Assembly (NCBI GenBank): GCA_023634235.1 | Contig: JAMKCF010000077.1 | Location: forward strand, 186,001 to 250,000 | Length of the DNA stretch: 64,000 nt | Reading direction: 5' to 3' | Source: Pisaster brevispinus | Lineage: Eukaryota; Echinodermata; Asteroidea; Forcipulatida; Asteriidae | Shown here: positions 35,989-49,475 of the stretch, one piece after another | Layout: each line of letters opens with the position of its first letter | Numbering within the stretch: position 1 is the first letter of the stretch | Notes under the pieces: generated by a model | Told to the model about the DNA's origin: nothing | Seen by the model: only the letters and a program-made list of their open reading frames with translations | The model's database searches: none | Program-made: the position numbers and the translations under genes

Positions 35989-38900
35989 ATGAAATTTTCG
36001 CCTGAATCTTCCTTAGGTATCCCCGCACCCGGAAATTGGACTTTTACGGCCAATGCGGGCAGGCTTTACACCGGAAAAGACCAGCAAACGGGGACGCTAC
36101 AAAGGCCCCGCAAAACAGCTTCATCTCCAATTTGATGTAAAAGAGACAAACATAAAATAAGGATGGTCAAATCACCACCAAGGCAATATCGGATCTGCAC
36201 AAGTTTAGCACCACTGTAAAGCCCGTCTCAAGGGCTCTCTCTACCGTGAGTTTGGGGTTGCTGACGACTCTGTAGGCGAGGCGAGCGGCCTGGATGTAAG
36301 CCCTACCCCTAACAGAAATTGACCCCCCCCCCAAAAAAAAAAAAACCGGCTGCGAGACAAGGTCGTGCGGACCGGGGTAATGGGAATAACTCCCGATCTA
36401 GGCATGCTAGAGAGATGAATTTTTTACCTGAATCTTCCTTAGGTATCCCTGCATCCGGAAATTGGACTTTTACGGCCGTTGCGGGCAGGCTTCACACCGG
36501 AAAAGACCAGCAAACGGGGACGCTACAAAGGCCCCGCAAAACAGCTTCATCTCGAATTTGCTGTAAAAGAGACAAACACAAAATAAGGATGGTCAAATCA
36601 CCCCCAAGGCAATATCGGATCTGCACAAGTTTAGCACCACTGTAAAGCCCGTCTCAAGGGCTCCCTCTACCGTGAGTTTGGGGTTGCTGACGACTCTGTA
36701 GGCGAGGCGAGCGACCTGGATGTTAGCCCTACCCCTAACAGAAATTGACCCCTCCCAAAAACCGGCTGCGAGACAAGGTCGTGCGGACCGGGGTAATGGC
36801 CCAATTTAACTGTGCTGTGAATTTGGGAATAACTCCCGATCTAGGCATGCTAGAGAGATGAAATTTTCGCCTGAATCTTCCTTAGGTATCCCCGCACCCG
36901 GAAATTGGACTTTTACGGCCAATGCGGGCAGGCTTTACACCGGAAAAGACCAGCAAACGGGGACGCTACAAAGGCCCCGCAAAACAGCTTCATCTCGAAT
37001 TTGATGTAAAAGAGACAAACATAAAATAAGGATGGTCAAATCACCCCCAACGCAATATCGGATCTGCACAAGTTTAGCACCACTGTAAAGCCCGTCTCAA
37101 GGGCTCCCTCTACCGTGAGTTTGGGGTTGCTGACGACTCTGTAGGCGAGGCGAGCGACCTGGATGTTAGCCCTACCCCTAACAGAAATTGACCCCTCCCA
37201 AAAACCGGCTGCGAGACAAGGTCGTGCGGACCGGGGTAATGGCCCAATTTAACTGTGCGGTGAATTTGGGAATAACTCCCGATCTAGGCATGCTAGAGAG
37301 ATGAAATTTTCGCCTGAATCTTCCTTAGGTATCCCCGCACCCGGAAATTGGACTTTTACGGCCAATGCGGGCAGGCTTTACACCGGAAAAGACCAGCAAA
37401 CGGGGACGCTACAAAGGCCCCGCAAAACAGCTTCATCTCGAATTTGATGTAAAAGAGACAAACATAAAAAAAAGGATGGTCAAATCACCACCAAGGCAAT
37501 ATCGGATCTGCACAAGTTTAGCACCACTGTAAAGCCCGTCTCAAGGGCTCTCTCTACCGTGAGTTTGGGGTTGCTGACGACTCTGTAGGCGAGGCGAGCG
37601 GCCTGGATGTAAGCCCTACCCCTAACAGAAATTGACCCCCCCCAAAAAAAAAAAAACCGGCTGCGAGACAAGGTCGTGCGGACCGGGGTAATGGGAATAA
37701 CTCCCGATCTAGGCATGCTAGAGAGATGAATTTTTTACCTGAATCTTCCTTAGGTATCCCTGCATCCGGAAATTGGACTTTTACGGCCGTTGCGGGCAGG
37801 CTTCACACCGGAAAAGACCAGCAAACGGGGACGCTACAAAGGCCCCGCAAAACAGCTTCATCTCGAATTTGCTGTAAAAGAGACAAACACAAAATAAGGA
37901 TGGTCAAATCACCCCAAGGCAATATCGGATCTGCACAAGTTTAGCACCACTGTAAAGCCCGTCTCAAGGGCTCCCTCTACCGTGAGTTTGGGGTTGCTGA
38001 CGACTCTGTAGGCGAGGCGAGCGACCTGGATGTTAGCCCTACCCCTAACAGAAATTGACCCCTCCCAAAAACCGGCTGCGAGACAAGGTCGTGCGGACCG
38101 GGGTAATGGCCCAATTTAACTGTGCGGTGAATTTGGGAATAACTCCCGATCTAGGCATGCTAGAGAGATGAAATTTTCGCCTGAATCTTCCTTAGGTATC
38201 CCCGCACCCGGAAATTGGACTTTTACGGCCAATGCGGGCAGGCTTTACACCGGAAAAGACCAGCAAACGGGGACGCTACAAAGGCCCCGCAAAACAGCTT
38301 CATCTCGAATTTGATGTAAAAGAGACAAACATAAAATAAGGATGGTCAAATCACCCCCAAGGCAATATCAGATCTGCACAAGTTTAGCACCACTGTAAAG
38401 CCCGTCTCAAGGGCTCTCTCTACCGTGAGTTTGGGGTTGCTGACGACTCTGTAGGCGAGGCAAGCGGCCTGGATGTAAGCCCTACTCCTAACAGAAATTG
38501 ACCCCCCCCAAAAAAAAAAAAAAAAAAACCGGCTGCGAGACAAGGTCGTGCGGACCGGGGTAATGGGAATAACTCCCGATCTAGGCATGCTAGTGAGATG
38601 AATTTTTTACCTGAATCTTCCTTAGGTATCCCTGCATCCGGAAATTGGACTTTTACGGCCGTTGCGGGCAGGCTTCACATCGGAAAAGACCAGCAAACGG
38701 GGACGCTACAAAGGCCCCGCAAAACAGCTTCATCTCGAATTTGCTGTAAAAGAGACAAACACAAAATAAGGATGGTCAAATCACCCCCAAGGCAATATCG
38801 GATCTGCACAAGTTTAGCACCACTGTAAAGCCCGTCTCAAGGGCTCCCTCTACCGTGAGTTTGGGGTTGCTGACGACTCTGTAGGCGAGGCGAGCGACCT

Positions 38901-41900
38901 GGATGTTAGCCCTACCCCTAACAGAAATTGACCCCTCCCAAAAACCGGCTGCGAGACAAGGTCGTGCGGACCGGGGTAATGGCCCAATTTAACTGTGCGG
39001 TGAATTTGGGAATAACTCCCGATCTAGGCATGCTAGAGAGATGAAATTTTCGCCTGAATCTTCCTTAGGTATCCCCGCACCCGGAAATTGGACTTTTACG
39101 GCCAATGCGGGCAGGCTTTACACCGGAAAAGACCAGCAAACGGGGACGCTACAAAGGCCCCGCAAAACAGCTTCATCTCGAATTTGATGTAAAAGAGACA
39201 AACATAAAATAAGGATGGTCAAATCACCCCCAAGGCAATATCGGATCTGCACAAGTTTAGCACCACTGTAAAGCCCGTCTCAAGGGCTCCCTCTACCGTG
39301 AGTTTGGGGTTGCTGACGACTCTGTAGGCGAGGCGAGCGACCTGGATGTTAGCCCTACCCCTAACAGAAATTGACCCCTCCCAAAAACCGGCTGCGAGAC
39401 AAGGTCGTGCGGACCGGGGTAATGGCCCAATTTAACTGTGCGGTGAATTTGGGAATAACTCCCGATCTAGGCATGCTAGAGAGATGAAATTTTCGCCTGA
39501 ATCTTCCTTAGGTATCCCCGCACCCGGAAATTGGACTTTTACGGCCAATGCGGGCAGGCTTTACACCGGAAAAGACCAGCAAACGGGGACGCTACAAAGG
39601 CCCCGCAAAACAGCTTCATCTCCAATTTGATGTAAAAGAGACAAACATAAAATAAGGATGGTCAAATCACCCCCAAGGCAATATCGGATCTGCACAAGTT
39701 TAGCACCACTGTAAAGCCCGTCTCAAGGGCTCTCTCTACCGTGAGTTTGGGGTTGCTGACGACTCTGTAGGCGAGGCGAGCGGCCTGGATGTAAGCCCTA
39801 CCCCTAACAGAAATTGACCCCCCCCCAAAAAAAAAAAACCGGCTGCGAGACAAGGTCGTGCGGACCGGGGTAATGGGAATAACTCCCGATCTAGGCATGC
39901 TAGAGAGATGAATTTTTTACCTGAATCTTCCTTAGGTATCCCTGCATCCGGAAATTGGACTTTTACGGCCGTTGCGGGCAGGCTTCACACCGGAAAAGAC
40001 CAGCAAACGGGGACGCTACAAAGGCCCCGCAAAACAGCTTCATCTCGAATTTGCTGTAAAAGAGACAAACACAAAATAAGGATGGTCAAATCACCCCCAA
40101 GGCAATATCGGATCTGCACAAGTTTAGCACCACTGTAAAGCCCGTCTCAAGGGCTCCCTCTACCGTGAGTTTGGGGTTGCTGACGACTCTGTAGGCGAGG
40201 CGAGCGACCTGGATGTTAGCCCTACCCCTAACAGAAATTGACCCCTCCCAAAAACCGGCTGCGAGACAAGGTCGTGCGGACCGGGGTAATGGCCCAATTT
40301 AACTGTGCTGTGAATTTGGGAATAACTCCCGATCTAGGCATGCTAGAGAGATGAAATTTTCGCCTGAATCTTCCTTAGGTATCCCCGCACCCGGAAATTG
40401 GACTTTTACGGCCAATGCGGGCAGGCTTTACACCGGAAAAGACCAGCAAACGGGGACGCTACAAAGGCCCCGCAAAACAGCTTCATCTCGAATTTGATGT
40501 AAAAGAGACAAACATAAAATAAGGATGGTCAAATCACCCCCAAGGCAATATCGGATCTGCACAAGTTTAGCACCACTGTAAAGCCCGTCTCAAGGGCTCC
40601 CTCTACCGTGAGTTTGGGGTTGCTGACGACTCTGTAGGCGAGGCGAGCGACCTGGATGTTAGCCCTACCCCTAACAGAAATTGACCCCTCCCAAAAACCG
40701 GCTGCGAGACAAGGTCGTGCGGACCGGGGTAATGGCCCAATTTAACTGTGCGGTGAATTTGGGAATAACTCCCGATCTAGGCATGCTAGAGAGATGAAAT
40801 TTTCGCCTGAATCTTCCTTAGGTATCCCCGCACCCGGAAATTGGACTTTTACGGCCAATGCGGGCAGGCTTTACACCGGAAAAGACCAGCAAACGGGGAC
40901 GCTACAAAGGCCCCGCAAAACAGCTTCATCTCGAATTTGATGTAAAAGAGACAAACATAAAATAAGGATGGTCAAATCACCCCAAGGCAATATCGGATCT
41001 GCACAAGTTTAGCACCACTGTAAAGCCCGTCTCAAGGGCTCTCTCTACCGTGAGTTTGGGGTTGCTGACGACTCTGTAGGCGAGGCCGAGCGGCCTGGAT
41101 GTAAGCCCTACCCCTAACAGAAATTGACCCCCCCCCAAAAAAAAAAAACCGGCTGCGAGACAAGGTCGTGCGGACCGGGGTAATGGGAATAACTCCCGAT
41201 CTAGGCATGCTAGAGAGATGAATTTTTTACCTGAATCTTCCTTAGGTATCCCTGCATCCGGAAATTGGACTTTTACGGCCGTTGCGGGCAGGCTTCACAC
41301 CGGAAAAGACCAGCAAACGGGGACGCTACAAAGGCCCCGCAAAACAGCTTCATCTCGAATTTGCTGTAAAAGAGACAAACACAAAATAAGGATGGTCAAA
41401 TCACCCCAAGGCAATATCGGATCTGCACAAGTTTAGCACCACTGTAAAGCCCGTCTCAAGGGCTCTCTCTACCGTGAGTTTGGGGTTGCTGACGACTCTG
41501 TAGGCGAGGCGAGCGGCCTGGATGTAAGCCCTACCCCTAACAGAAATTGACCCCCCCCCAAAAAAAAAAAAAACCGGCTGCGAGACAAGGTCGTGCGGAC
41601 CGGGGTAATGGGAATAACTCCCGATCTAGGCATGCTAGAGAGATGAATTTTTTACCTGAATCTTCCTTAGGTATCCCTGCATCCGGAAATTGGACTTTTA
41701 CGGCCGTTGCGGGCAGGCTTCACACCGGAAAAGACCAGCAAACGGGGACGCTACAAAGGCCCCGCAAAACAGCTTCATCTCGAATTTGCTGTAAAAGAGA
41801 CAAACACAAAATAAGGATGGTCAAATCACCCCCAAGGCAATATCGGATCTGCACAAGTTTAGCACCACTGTAAAGCCCGTCTCAAGGGCTCCCTCTACCG

Positions 41901-42971
41901 TGAGTTTGGGGTTGCTGACGACTCTGTAGGCGAGGCGAGCGACCTGGATGTTAGCCCTACCCCTAACAGAAATTGACCCCTCCCAAAAACCGGCTGCGAG
42001 ACAAGGTCGTGCGGACCGGGGTAATGGCCCAATTTAACTGTGCGGTGAATTTGGGAATAACTCCCGATCTAGGCATGCTAGAGAGATGAAATTTTCGCCT
42101 GAATCTTCCTTAGGTATCCCCGCACCCGGAAATTGGACTTTTACGGCCAATGCGGGCAGGCTTTACACCGGAAAAGACCAGCAAACGGGGACGCTACAAA
42201 GGCCCCGCAAAACAGCTTCATCTCGAATTTGATGTAAAAGAGACAAACATAAAATAAGGATGGTCAAATCACCCCCAAGGCAATATCGGATCTGCACAAG
42301 TTTAGCACCACTGTAAAGCCCGTCTCAAGGGCTCCCTCTACCGTGAGTTTGGGGTTGCTGACGACTCTGTAGGCGAGGCGAGCGACCTGGATGTTAGCCC
42401 TACCCCTAACAGAAATTGACCCCTCCCAAAAACCGGCTGCGAGACAAGGTCGTGCGGACCGGGGTAATGGCCCAATTTAACTGTGCTGTAAATTTGGGAA
42501 TAACTCCCGATCTAGGCATGCTAGAGAGATGAAATTTTCGGCTGAATCTTCCTTAGGTATCCCCGCACCCGGAAATTGGACTTTTACGGCCAATGCGGGC
42601 AGGCTTTACACCGGAAAAGACCAGCAAACGGGGACGCTACAAAGGCCCCGCAAAACAGCTTCATCTCGAATTTGATGTAAAAGAGACAAACATAAAATAA
42701 GGATGGTCAAATCACCCCCAAGGCAATATCGGATCTGCACAAGTTTAGCACCACTGTAAAGCCCGTCTCAAGGGCTCCCTCTACCGTGAGTTTGGGGTTG
42801 CTGACGACTCTGTAGGCGAGGCGAGCGACCTGGATGTTAGCCCTTCCCCTAACAGAAATTGACCCCTCCCAAAAACCGGCTGCGAGACAAGGTCGTGCGG
42901 ACCGGGGTAATGGCCCAATTTAACTGTGCGGTGAATTTGGGAATAACTCCCGATCTAGGCATGCTAGAGAG
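35989..42971 (+). repeat. Eight-unit period of ~3.49 kb, two copies
   Basis: Copy one starts at 35989, 36415, 36858, 37301, 37726, 38168, 38598 and 39041; copy two at 39484, 39908, 40351, 40794, 41218, 41643, 42086 and 42529. Units 35989 and 39484 share CTCCAATTTG. Units 36415 and 39908 share GTGCTGTGAATTT near their ends. Units 36858 and 40351 are both B-L. Units 37726 and 41218 share CACCCCAAGG. The last units diverge in form (38168 is B-S, 41643 is A-L), so the match is best over the first five. A three-unit motif B-S, A-L, B-L of about 1312 bp recurs inside. Confidence 0.7.
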
Positions 42972-44697
42972 ATGAAATTTTCGCCTGAATCATCCTTAGG
43001 TATCCCCGCACCCGGAAATTGGACTTTTACGGCCAATGCGGGCAGGCTTTACACCGGAAAAGACCAGCAAACGGGGACGCTACAAAGGCCCCGCAAAACA
43101 GCTTCATCTCGAATTTGATGTAAAAGAGACAAACATAAAATAAGGATGGTCAAATCACCCCAAGGCAATATCGGATCTGCACAAGTTTAGCACCACTGTA
43201 AAGCCCGTCTCAAGGGCTCTCTCTACCGTGAGTTTGGGGTTGCTGACGACTCTGTAGGCGAGGCGAGCGGCCTGGATGTAAGCCCTACCCCTAACAGAAA
43301 TTGACCCCCCCCAAAAAAAAAAAAACCGGCTGCGAGACAAGGTCGTGCGGACCGGGGTAATGGGAATAACTCCCGATCTAGGCATGCTAGAGAGATGAAT
43401 TTTTTACCTGAATCTTCCTTAGGTATCCCTGCATCCGGAAATTGGACTTTTACGGCCGTTGCGGGCAGGCTTCACACCGGAAAAGACCAGCAAACGGGGA
43501 CGCTACAAAGGCCCCGCAAAACAGCTTCATCTCGAATTTGCTGTAAAAGAGACAAACACAAAATAAGGATGGTCAAATCACCCCCAAGGCAATATCGGAT
43601 CTGCACAAGTTTAGCACCACTGTAAAGCCCGTCTCAAGGGCTCCCTCTACCGTGAGTTTGGGGTTGCTGACGATTCTGTAGGCGAGGCGAGCGGCCTGGA
43701 TGTAAGCCCTACCCCTAACAGAAATTGACCCCCCCCCCAAAAAAAAAAAAAAAAAACCGGCTGCGAGACAAGGTCGTGCGGACCGGGGTAATGGGAATAA
43801 CTCCCGATCTAGGCATGCTAGAGAGATGAATTTTTTACCTGAATCTTCCTGAGGTATCCCTGCATCCGGAAATTGGACTTTTACGGCCGTTGCGGGCAGG
43901 CTTTACACCGGAAAAGACCAGCAAACGGGGACGCTACAAAGGCCCCGCAAAACAGCTTCATCTCGAATTTGCTGTAAAAGAGACAAACACAAAATAAGGA
44001 TGGTCAAATCACCCCCAAGGCAATATCGGATCTGCACAAGTTTAGCACCACTGTAAAGCCCGTCTCAAGGGCTCCCTCTACCGTGAGTTTGGGGTTGCTG
44101 ACGACTCTGTAGGCGAGGCGAGCGACCTGGATGTTAGCCCTACCCCTAACAGAAATTGACCCCTCCCAAAAACCGGCTGCGAGACAAGGTCGTGCGGACC
44201 GGGGTAATGGCCCAATTTAACTGTGCGGTGAATTTGGGAATAACTCCTGATCTAGGCATGCTGGAGAGATGAAATTTTCGCCTGAATCTTCCTTAGGTAT
44301 CCCCGCACCCGGAAATTGGACTTTTACGGCCAATGCGGGCAGGCTTTACACCGGAAAAGACCAGCAAACGGGGACGCTACAAAGGCCCCGCAAAACAGCT
44401 TCATCTCGAATTTGATGTAAAAGAGACAAACATAAAATAAGGATGGTCAAATCACCCCCAAGGCAATATCGGATCTGCACAAGTTTAGCACCACTGTAAA
44501 GCCCGTCTCAAGGGCTCTCTCTACCGTGAGTTTGGGGTTGCTAACGACTCTGTAGGCGAGGCGAGCGGCCTGGATGTAAGCCCTACCCCTAACAGAAATT
44601 GACCCCCCCCCCAAAAAAAAAAAAAAAACCGGCTGCGAGACAAGGTCGTGCGGACCGGGGTAATGGGAATAACTCCCAATCTAGGCATGCTAGAGAG
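42972..44697 (+). repeat. Four mixed units
   Basis: Starts are 42972 (B-S, 423, with GAATCATCC and CACCCCAAGG), 43395 (A-S, 431), 43826 (A-L, with CCTGAGGTAT and CTTTACACC) and 44269 (B-S, 429, with GCTAACGACTC). The 3' end of 44269 matches the 3' end of 46428, so the duplication that follows begins inside it. Confidence 0.85.
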
Positions 44698-47600
44698 ATG
44701 AATTTTTTACCTGAATCTTCCTTAGGTATCCCTGCATCCGGAAATTGGACTGTTACGGCCGTTGCGGGCAGGCTTCATACCGGAAAAGACCAGCAAACGG
44801 GGACGCTACAAAGGCCCAGCAAAACAGCTTCATCTCGAATTTGCTGTAAAAGAGACAAACACAAAATAAGGATGGTCAAATCACCCCCAAGGCAATATCG
44901 GATCTGCACAAGTTTAGCACTACTGTAAAGCCCGTCTCAAGGGCTCCCTCTACCGTGAGTTTGGGGTTGCTGACGACTCTGTAGGCGAGGCGAGCGACCT
45001 GGATGTTAGCCCTACCCCTAACAGAAATTGACCCCTCCCAAAAACCGGCTGCGAGACAAGGTCGTGCGGACCGGGGTAATGGCCCAATTTAACTGTGCGG
45101 TGAATTTGGGAATATCTTCCGATCTAGGCATACTAGAGAGATGAAATTTTCGCCTGAATCTTCCTTAGGTATCCCCGCACCCGGAAATTGGACTTTTACG
45201 GCCAATGCGGGCAGGCTTTACACCGGAAAAGACCAGCAAACGGGGACGCTACAAAGGCCCCGCAAAACAGCTTCATCTCGAATTTGATGTAAAAGAGACA
45301 AACATAAAATAAGGATGGTCAAATCACCCCCAAGGCAATATCGGATCTGCACAAGTTTAGCACCACTGTAAAGCCCGTCTCAAGGGCTCTCCTTACCGTG
45401 AGTTTGGGGTTGCTGACGACTCTGTAGGCGAGGCGAGCGGCCTAGATGTAAGCCCTACCCCTAACAGAAATTGACCCCCCCAAAAAAAAAAACCGGCTGC
45501 GAGACAAGGTCGTGCGGACCGGGGTAATGGGAATAACTCCCGATCTAGGCATGCTAGAGAGATGAATTTTTTACCTGAATCTTCCTTAGGTATCCCTGCA
45601 TCCGGAAATTGGACTTTTACGGCCGTTGCGGGCAGGCTTCACACCGGAAAAGACCAGCAAACGGGGACGCTACAAAGGCCCCGCAAAACAGCTTCATCTC
45701 GAATTTGATGTAAAAGAGACAAACATAAAATAAGGATGGTCAAATCACCCCCAAGGCAATATCGGATCTGCACAAGTTTAGCACCACTGTAAAGCCCGTC
45801 TCAAGGGCTCCCTCTACCGTGAGTTTGTGGTTGCTGACGACTCTGTAGGCGAGGCGAGCGACCTGGATGTTAGCCCTACCCCTAACAGAAATTGACCCCT
45901 CCCAAAAACCGGCTGCGAGACAAGGTCGTGCGGACCGGGGTAATGGCCCAATTTAACTGTGCGGTGAATTTGGGAATAACTCCCGATCTAGGCATGCTAG
46001 AGAGATGAAATTTTCGCCTGAATCTTCCTTAGGTATCCCCGCACCCGGAAATTGGACTTTTACGGCCAATGCGGGCAGGCTTTACACCGGAAAAGACCAG
46101 CAAACGGGGACGCTACAAAGGCCCCGCAAAACAGCTTCATCTCGAATTTGCTGTAAAAGAGACAAACACAAAATAAGGATGGTCAAATCACCCCCAAGGC
46201 AATATCGGATCTGCACAAGTTTAGCACCACTGTAAAGCCCGTCTCAAGGGCTCCCTCTACCGTGAGTTTGGGGTTGCTGACGACTCTGTAGGCGAGGCGA
46301 GCGGCCTGGATGTAAGCCCTACCCCTAACAGAAATTGACCCCCCCAAAAAAAAAAAAACCGGCTGCGAGACAAGGTCGTGCGGACCGGGGTAATGGGAAT
46401 AACTCCCGATCTAGGCATGCTAGAGAGATGAATTTTTTACCTGAATCTTCCTTAGGTATCCCTGCATCCGGAAATTGGACTTTTACGGCCGTTGCGGGCA
46501 GGCTTCACACCGGAAAAGACCAGCAAACGGGGACGCTACAAAGGCCCCGCAAAACAGCTTCATCTCGAATTTGCTGTAAAAGAGACAAACACAAAATAAG
46601 GATGGTCAAATCACCCCCAAGGCAATATCGGATCTGCACAAGTTTAGCACCACTGTAAAGCCCGTCTCAAGGGCTCTCTCTACCGTGAGTTTGGGGTTGC
46701 TAACGACTCTGTAGGCGAGGCGAGCGGCCTGGATGTAAGCCCTACCCCTAACAGAAATTGACCCCCCCCCAAAAAAAAAAAAAAAAACCGGCTGCGAGAC
46801 AAGGTCGTGCGGACCGGGGTAATGGGAATAACTCCCAATCTAGGCATGCTAGAGAGATGAATTTTTTACCTGAATCTTCCTTAGGTATCCCTGCATCCGG
46901 AAATTGGACTGTTACGGCCGTTGCGGGCAGGCTTCATACCGGAAAAGACCAGCAAACGGGGACGCTACAAAGGCCCAGCAAAACAGCTTCATCTCGAATT
47001 TGCTGTAAAAGAGACAAACACAAAATAAGGATGGTCAAATCACCCCCAAGGCAATATCGGATCTGCACAAGTTTAGCACTACTGTAAAGCCCGTCTCAAG
47101 GGCTCCCTCTACCGTGAGTTTGGGGTTGCTGACGACTCTGTAGGCGAGGCGAGCGACCTGGATGTTAGCCCTACCCCTAACAGAAATTGACCCCTCCCAA
47201 AAACCGGCTGCGAGACAAGGTCGTGCGGACCGTGGTAATGGCCCAATTTAACTGTGCGGTGAATTTGGGAATATCTTCCGATCTAGGCATACTAGAGAGA
47301 TGAAATTTTCGCCTGAATCTTCCTTAGGTATCCCCGCACCCGGAAATTGGACTTTTACGGCCAATGCGGGCAGGCTTTACACCGGAAAAGACCAGCAAAC
47401 GGGGACGCTACAAAGGCCCCGCAAAACAGCTTCATCTCGAATTTGATGTAAAAGAGACAAACATAAAATAAGGATGGTCAAATCACCCCCAAGGCAATAT
47501 CGGATCTGCACAAGTTTAGCACCACTGTAAAGCCCGTCTCAAGGGCTCTCTTTACCGTGAGTTTGGGGTTGCTGACGACTCTGTAGGCGAGGCGAGCGGC

Positions 47601-49475
47601 CTAGATGTAAGCCCTACCCCTAACAGAAATTGACCCCCACCCAAAAAAAAAACCGGCTGCGAGACAAGGTCGTGCGGACCGGGGTAATGGGAATAACTCC
47701 CGATCTAGGCATGCTAGAGAGATGAATTTTTTACCTGAATCTTCCTTAGGTATCCCTGCATCCGGAAATTGGACTTTTACGGCCGTTGCGGGCAGGCTTC
47801 ACACCGGAAAAGACCAGCAAACGGGGACGCTACAAAGGCCCCGCAAAACAGCTTCATCTCGAATTTGATGTAAAAGAGACAAACATAAAATAAGGATGGT
47901 CAAATCACCCCCAAGGCAATATCGGATCTGCACAAGTTTAGCACCACTGTAAAGCCCGTCTCAAGGGCTCCCTCTACCGTGAGTTTGTGGTTGCTGACGA
48001 CTCTGTAGGCGAGGCGAGCGACCTGGATGTTAGCCCTACCCCTAACAGAAATTGACCCCTCCCAAAAACCGGCTGCGAGACAAGGTCGTGCGGACCGGGG
48101 TAATGGCCCAATTTAACTGTGCGGTGAATTTGGGAATAACTCCCGATCTAGGCATGCTAGAGAGATGAAATTTTCGCCTGAATCTTCCTTAGGTATCCCC
48201 GCACCCGGAAATTGGACTTTTACGGCCAATGCGGGCAGGCTTTACACCGGAAAAGACCAGCAAACGGGGACGCTACAAAGGCCCCGCAAAACAGCTTCAT
48301 CTCGAATTTGCTGTAAAAGAGACAAACACAAAATAAGGATGGTCAAATCACCCCCAAGGCAATATCGGATCTGCACAAGTTTAGCACCACTGTAAAGCCC
48401 GTCTCAAGGGCTCCCTCTACCGTGAGTTTGGGGTTGCTGACGACTCTGTAGGCGAGGCGAGCGGCCTGGATGTAAGCCCTACCCCTAACAGAAATTGACC
48501 CCCCCCAAAAAAAAAAAAAACCGGCTGCGAGACAAGGTCGTGCGGACCGGGGTAATGGGAATAACTCCCGATCTAGGCATGCTAGAGAGATGAATTTTTT
48601 ACCTGAATCTTCCTTAGGTATCCCTGCATCCGGAAATTGGACTTTTACGGCCGTTGCGGGCAGGCTTCACACCGGAAAAGACCAGCAAACGGGGACGCTA
48701 CAAAGGCCCCGCAAAACAGCTTCATTTCGAATTTGATGTAAAAGAGACAAACATAAAATAAGGATGGTCAAATCACCCCCAAGGCAATATCGGATCTGCA
48801 CAAGTTTAGCACCACTGTAAAGCCCGTCTCAAGGGCTCCCTCTACCGTGAGTTTGTGGTTGCTGACGACTCTGTAGGCGAGGCGAGCGACCTGGATGTTA
48901 GCCCTACCCCTAACAGAAATTGACCCCTCCCAAAAACCGGCTGCGAGACAAGGTCGTGCGGACCGGGGTAATGGCCCAATTTAACTGTGCGGTGAATTTG
49001 GGAATAACTCCCGATCTAGGCATGCTAGAGAGATGAAATTTTCGCCTGAATCTTCCTTAGGTATCCCCGCACCCGGAAATTGGACTTTTACGGCCAATGC
49101 GGGCAGGCTTTACACCGGAAAAGACCAGCAAACGGGGACGCTACAAAGGCCCCGCAAAACAGCTTCATCTCGAATTTGCTGTAAAAGAGACAAACACAAA
49201 ATAAGGATGGTCAAATCACCCCCAAGGCAATATCGGATCTGCACAAGTTTAGCACCACTGTAAAGCCCGTCTCAAGGGCTCCCTCTACCGTGAGTTTGGG
49301 GTTGCTGACGACTCTGTAGGCGAGGCGAGCGACCTGGATGTTAGCCCTACCCCTAACAGAAATTGACCCCTCCCAAAAACCGGCTGCGAGACAAGGTCGT
49401 GCGGACCGGGGTATTGGCCCAATTTAACTGTGCGGTGAATTTGGGAACAACTCCCGATCTAGGCATGCTAGAGAG
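44698..49475 (+). repeat. Five-unit HOR, 2159 bp, two copies plus a partial
   Basis: Units 44698, 45141, 45562, 46005 and 46428 are repeated at 46857, 47300, 47722 and 48165. Shared markers are GGACTGTTACGG, GGCCCAGCAAA and GCACTACTG (44698, 46857); CATACTAGAG, GAATATCTTCC and GGCCTAGATG (45141, 47300); and GTTTGTGGTTG (45562, 47722). Units 48590 and 49033 repeat the 47722/48165 pair once more, with GTTTGTGGTTG again and an 868-bp step. Unit 46005 and its copies have a B start, GCTGTAAAAG, and either S or L ends. Confidence 0.9.
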
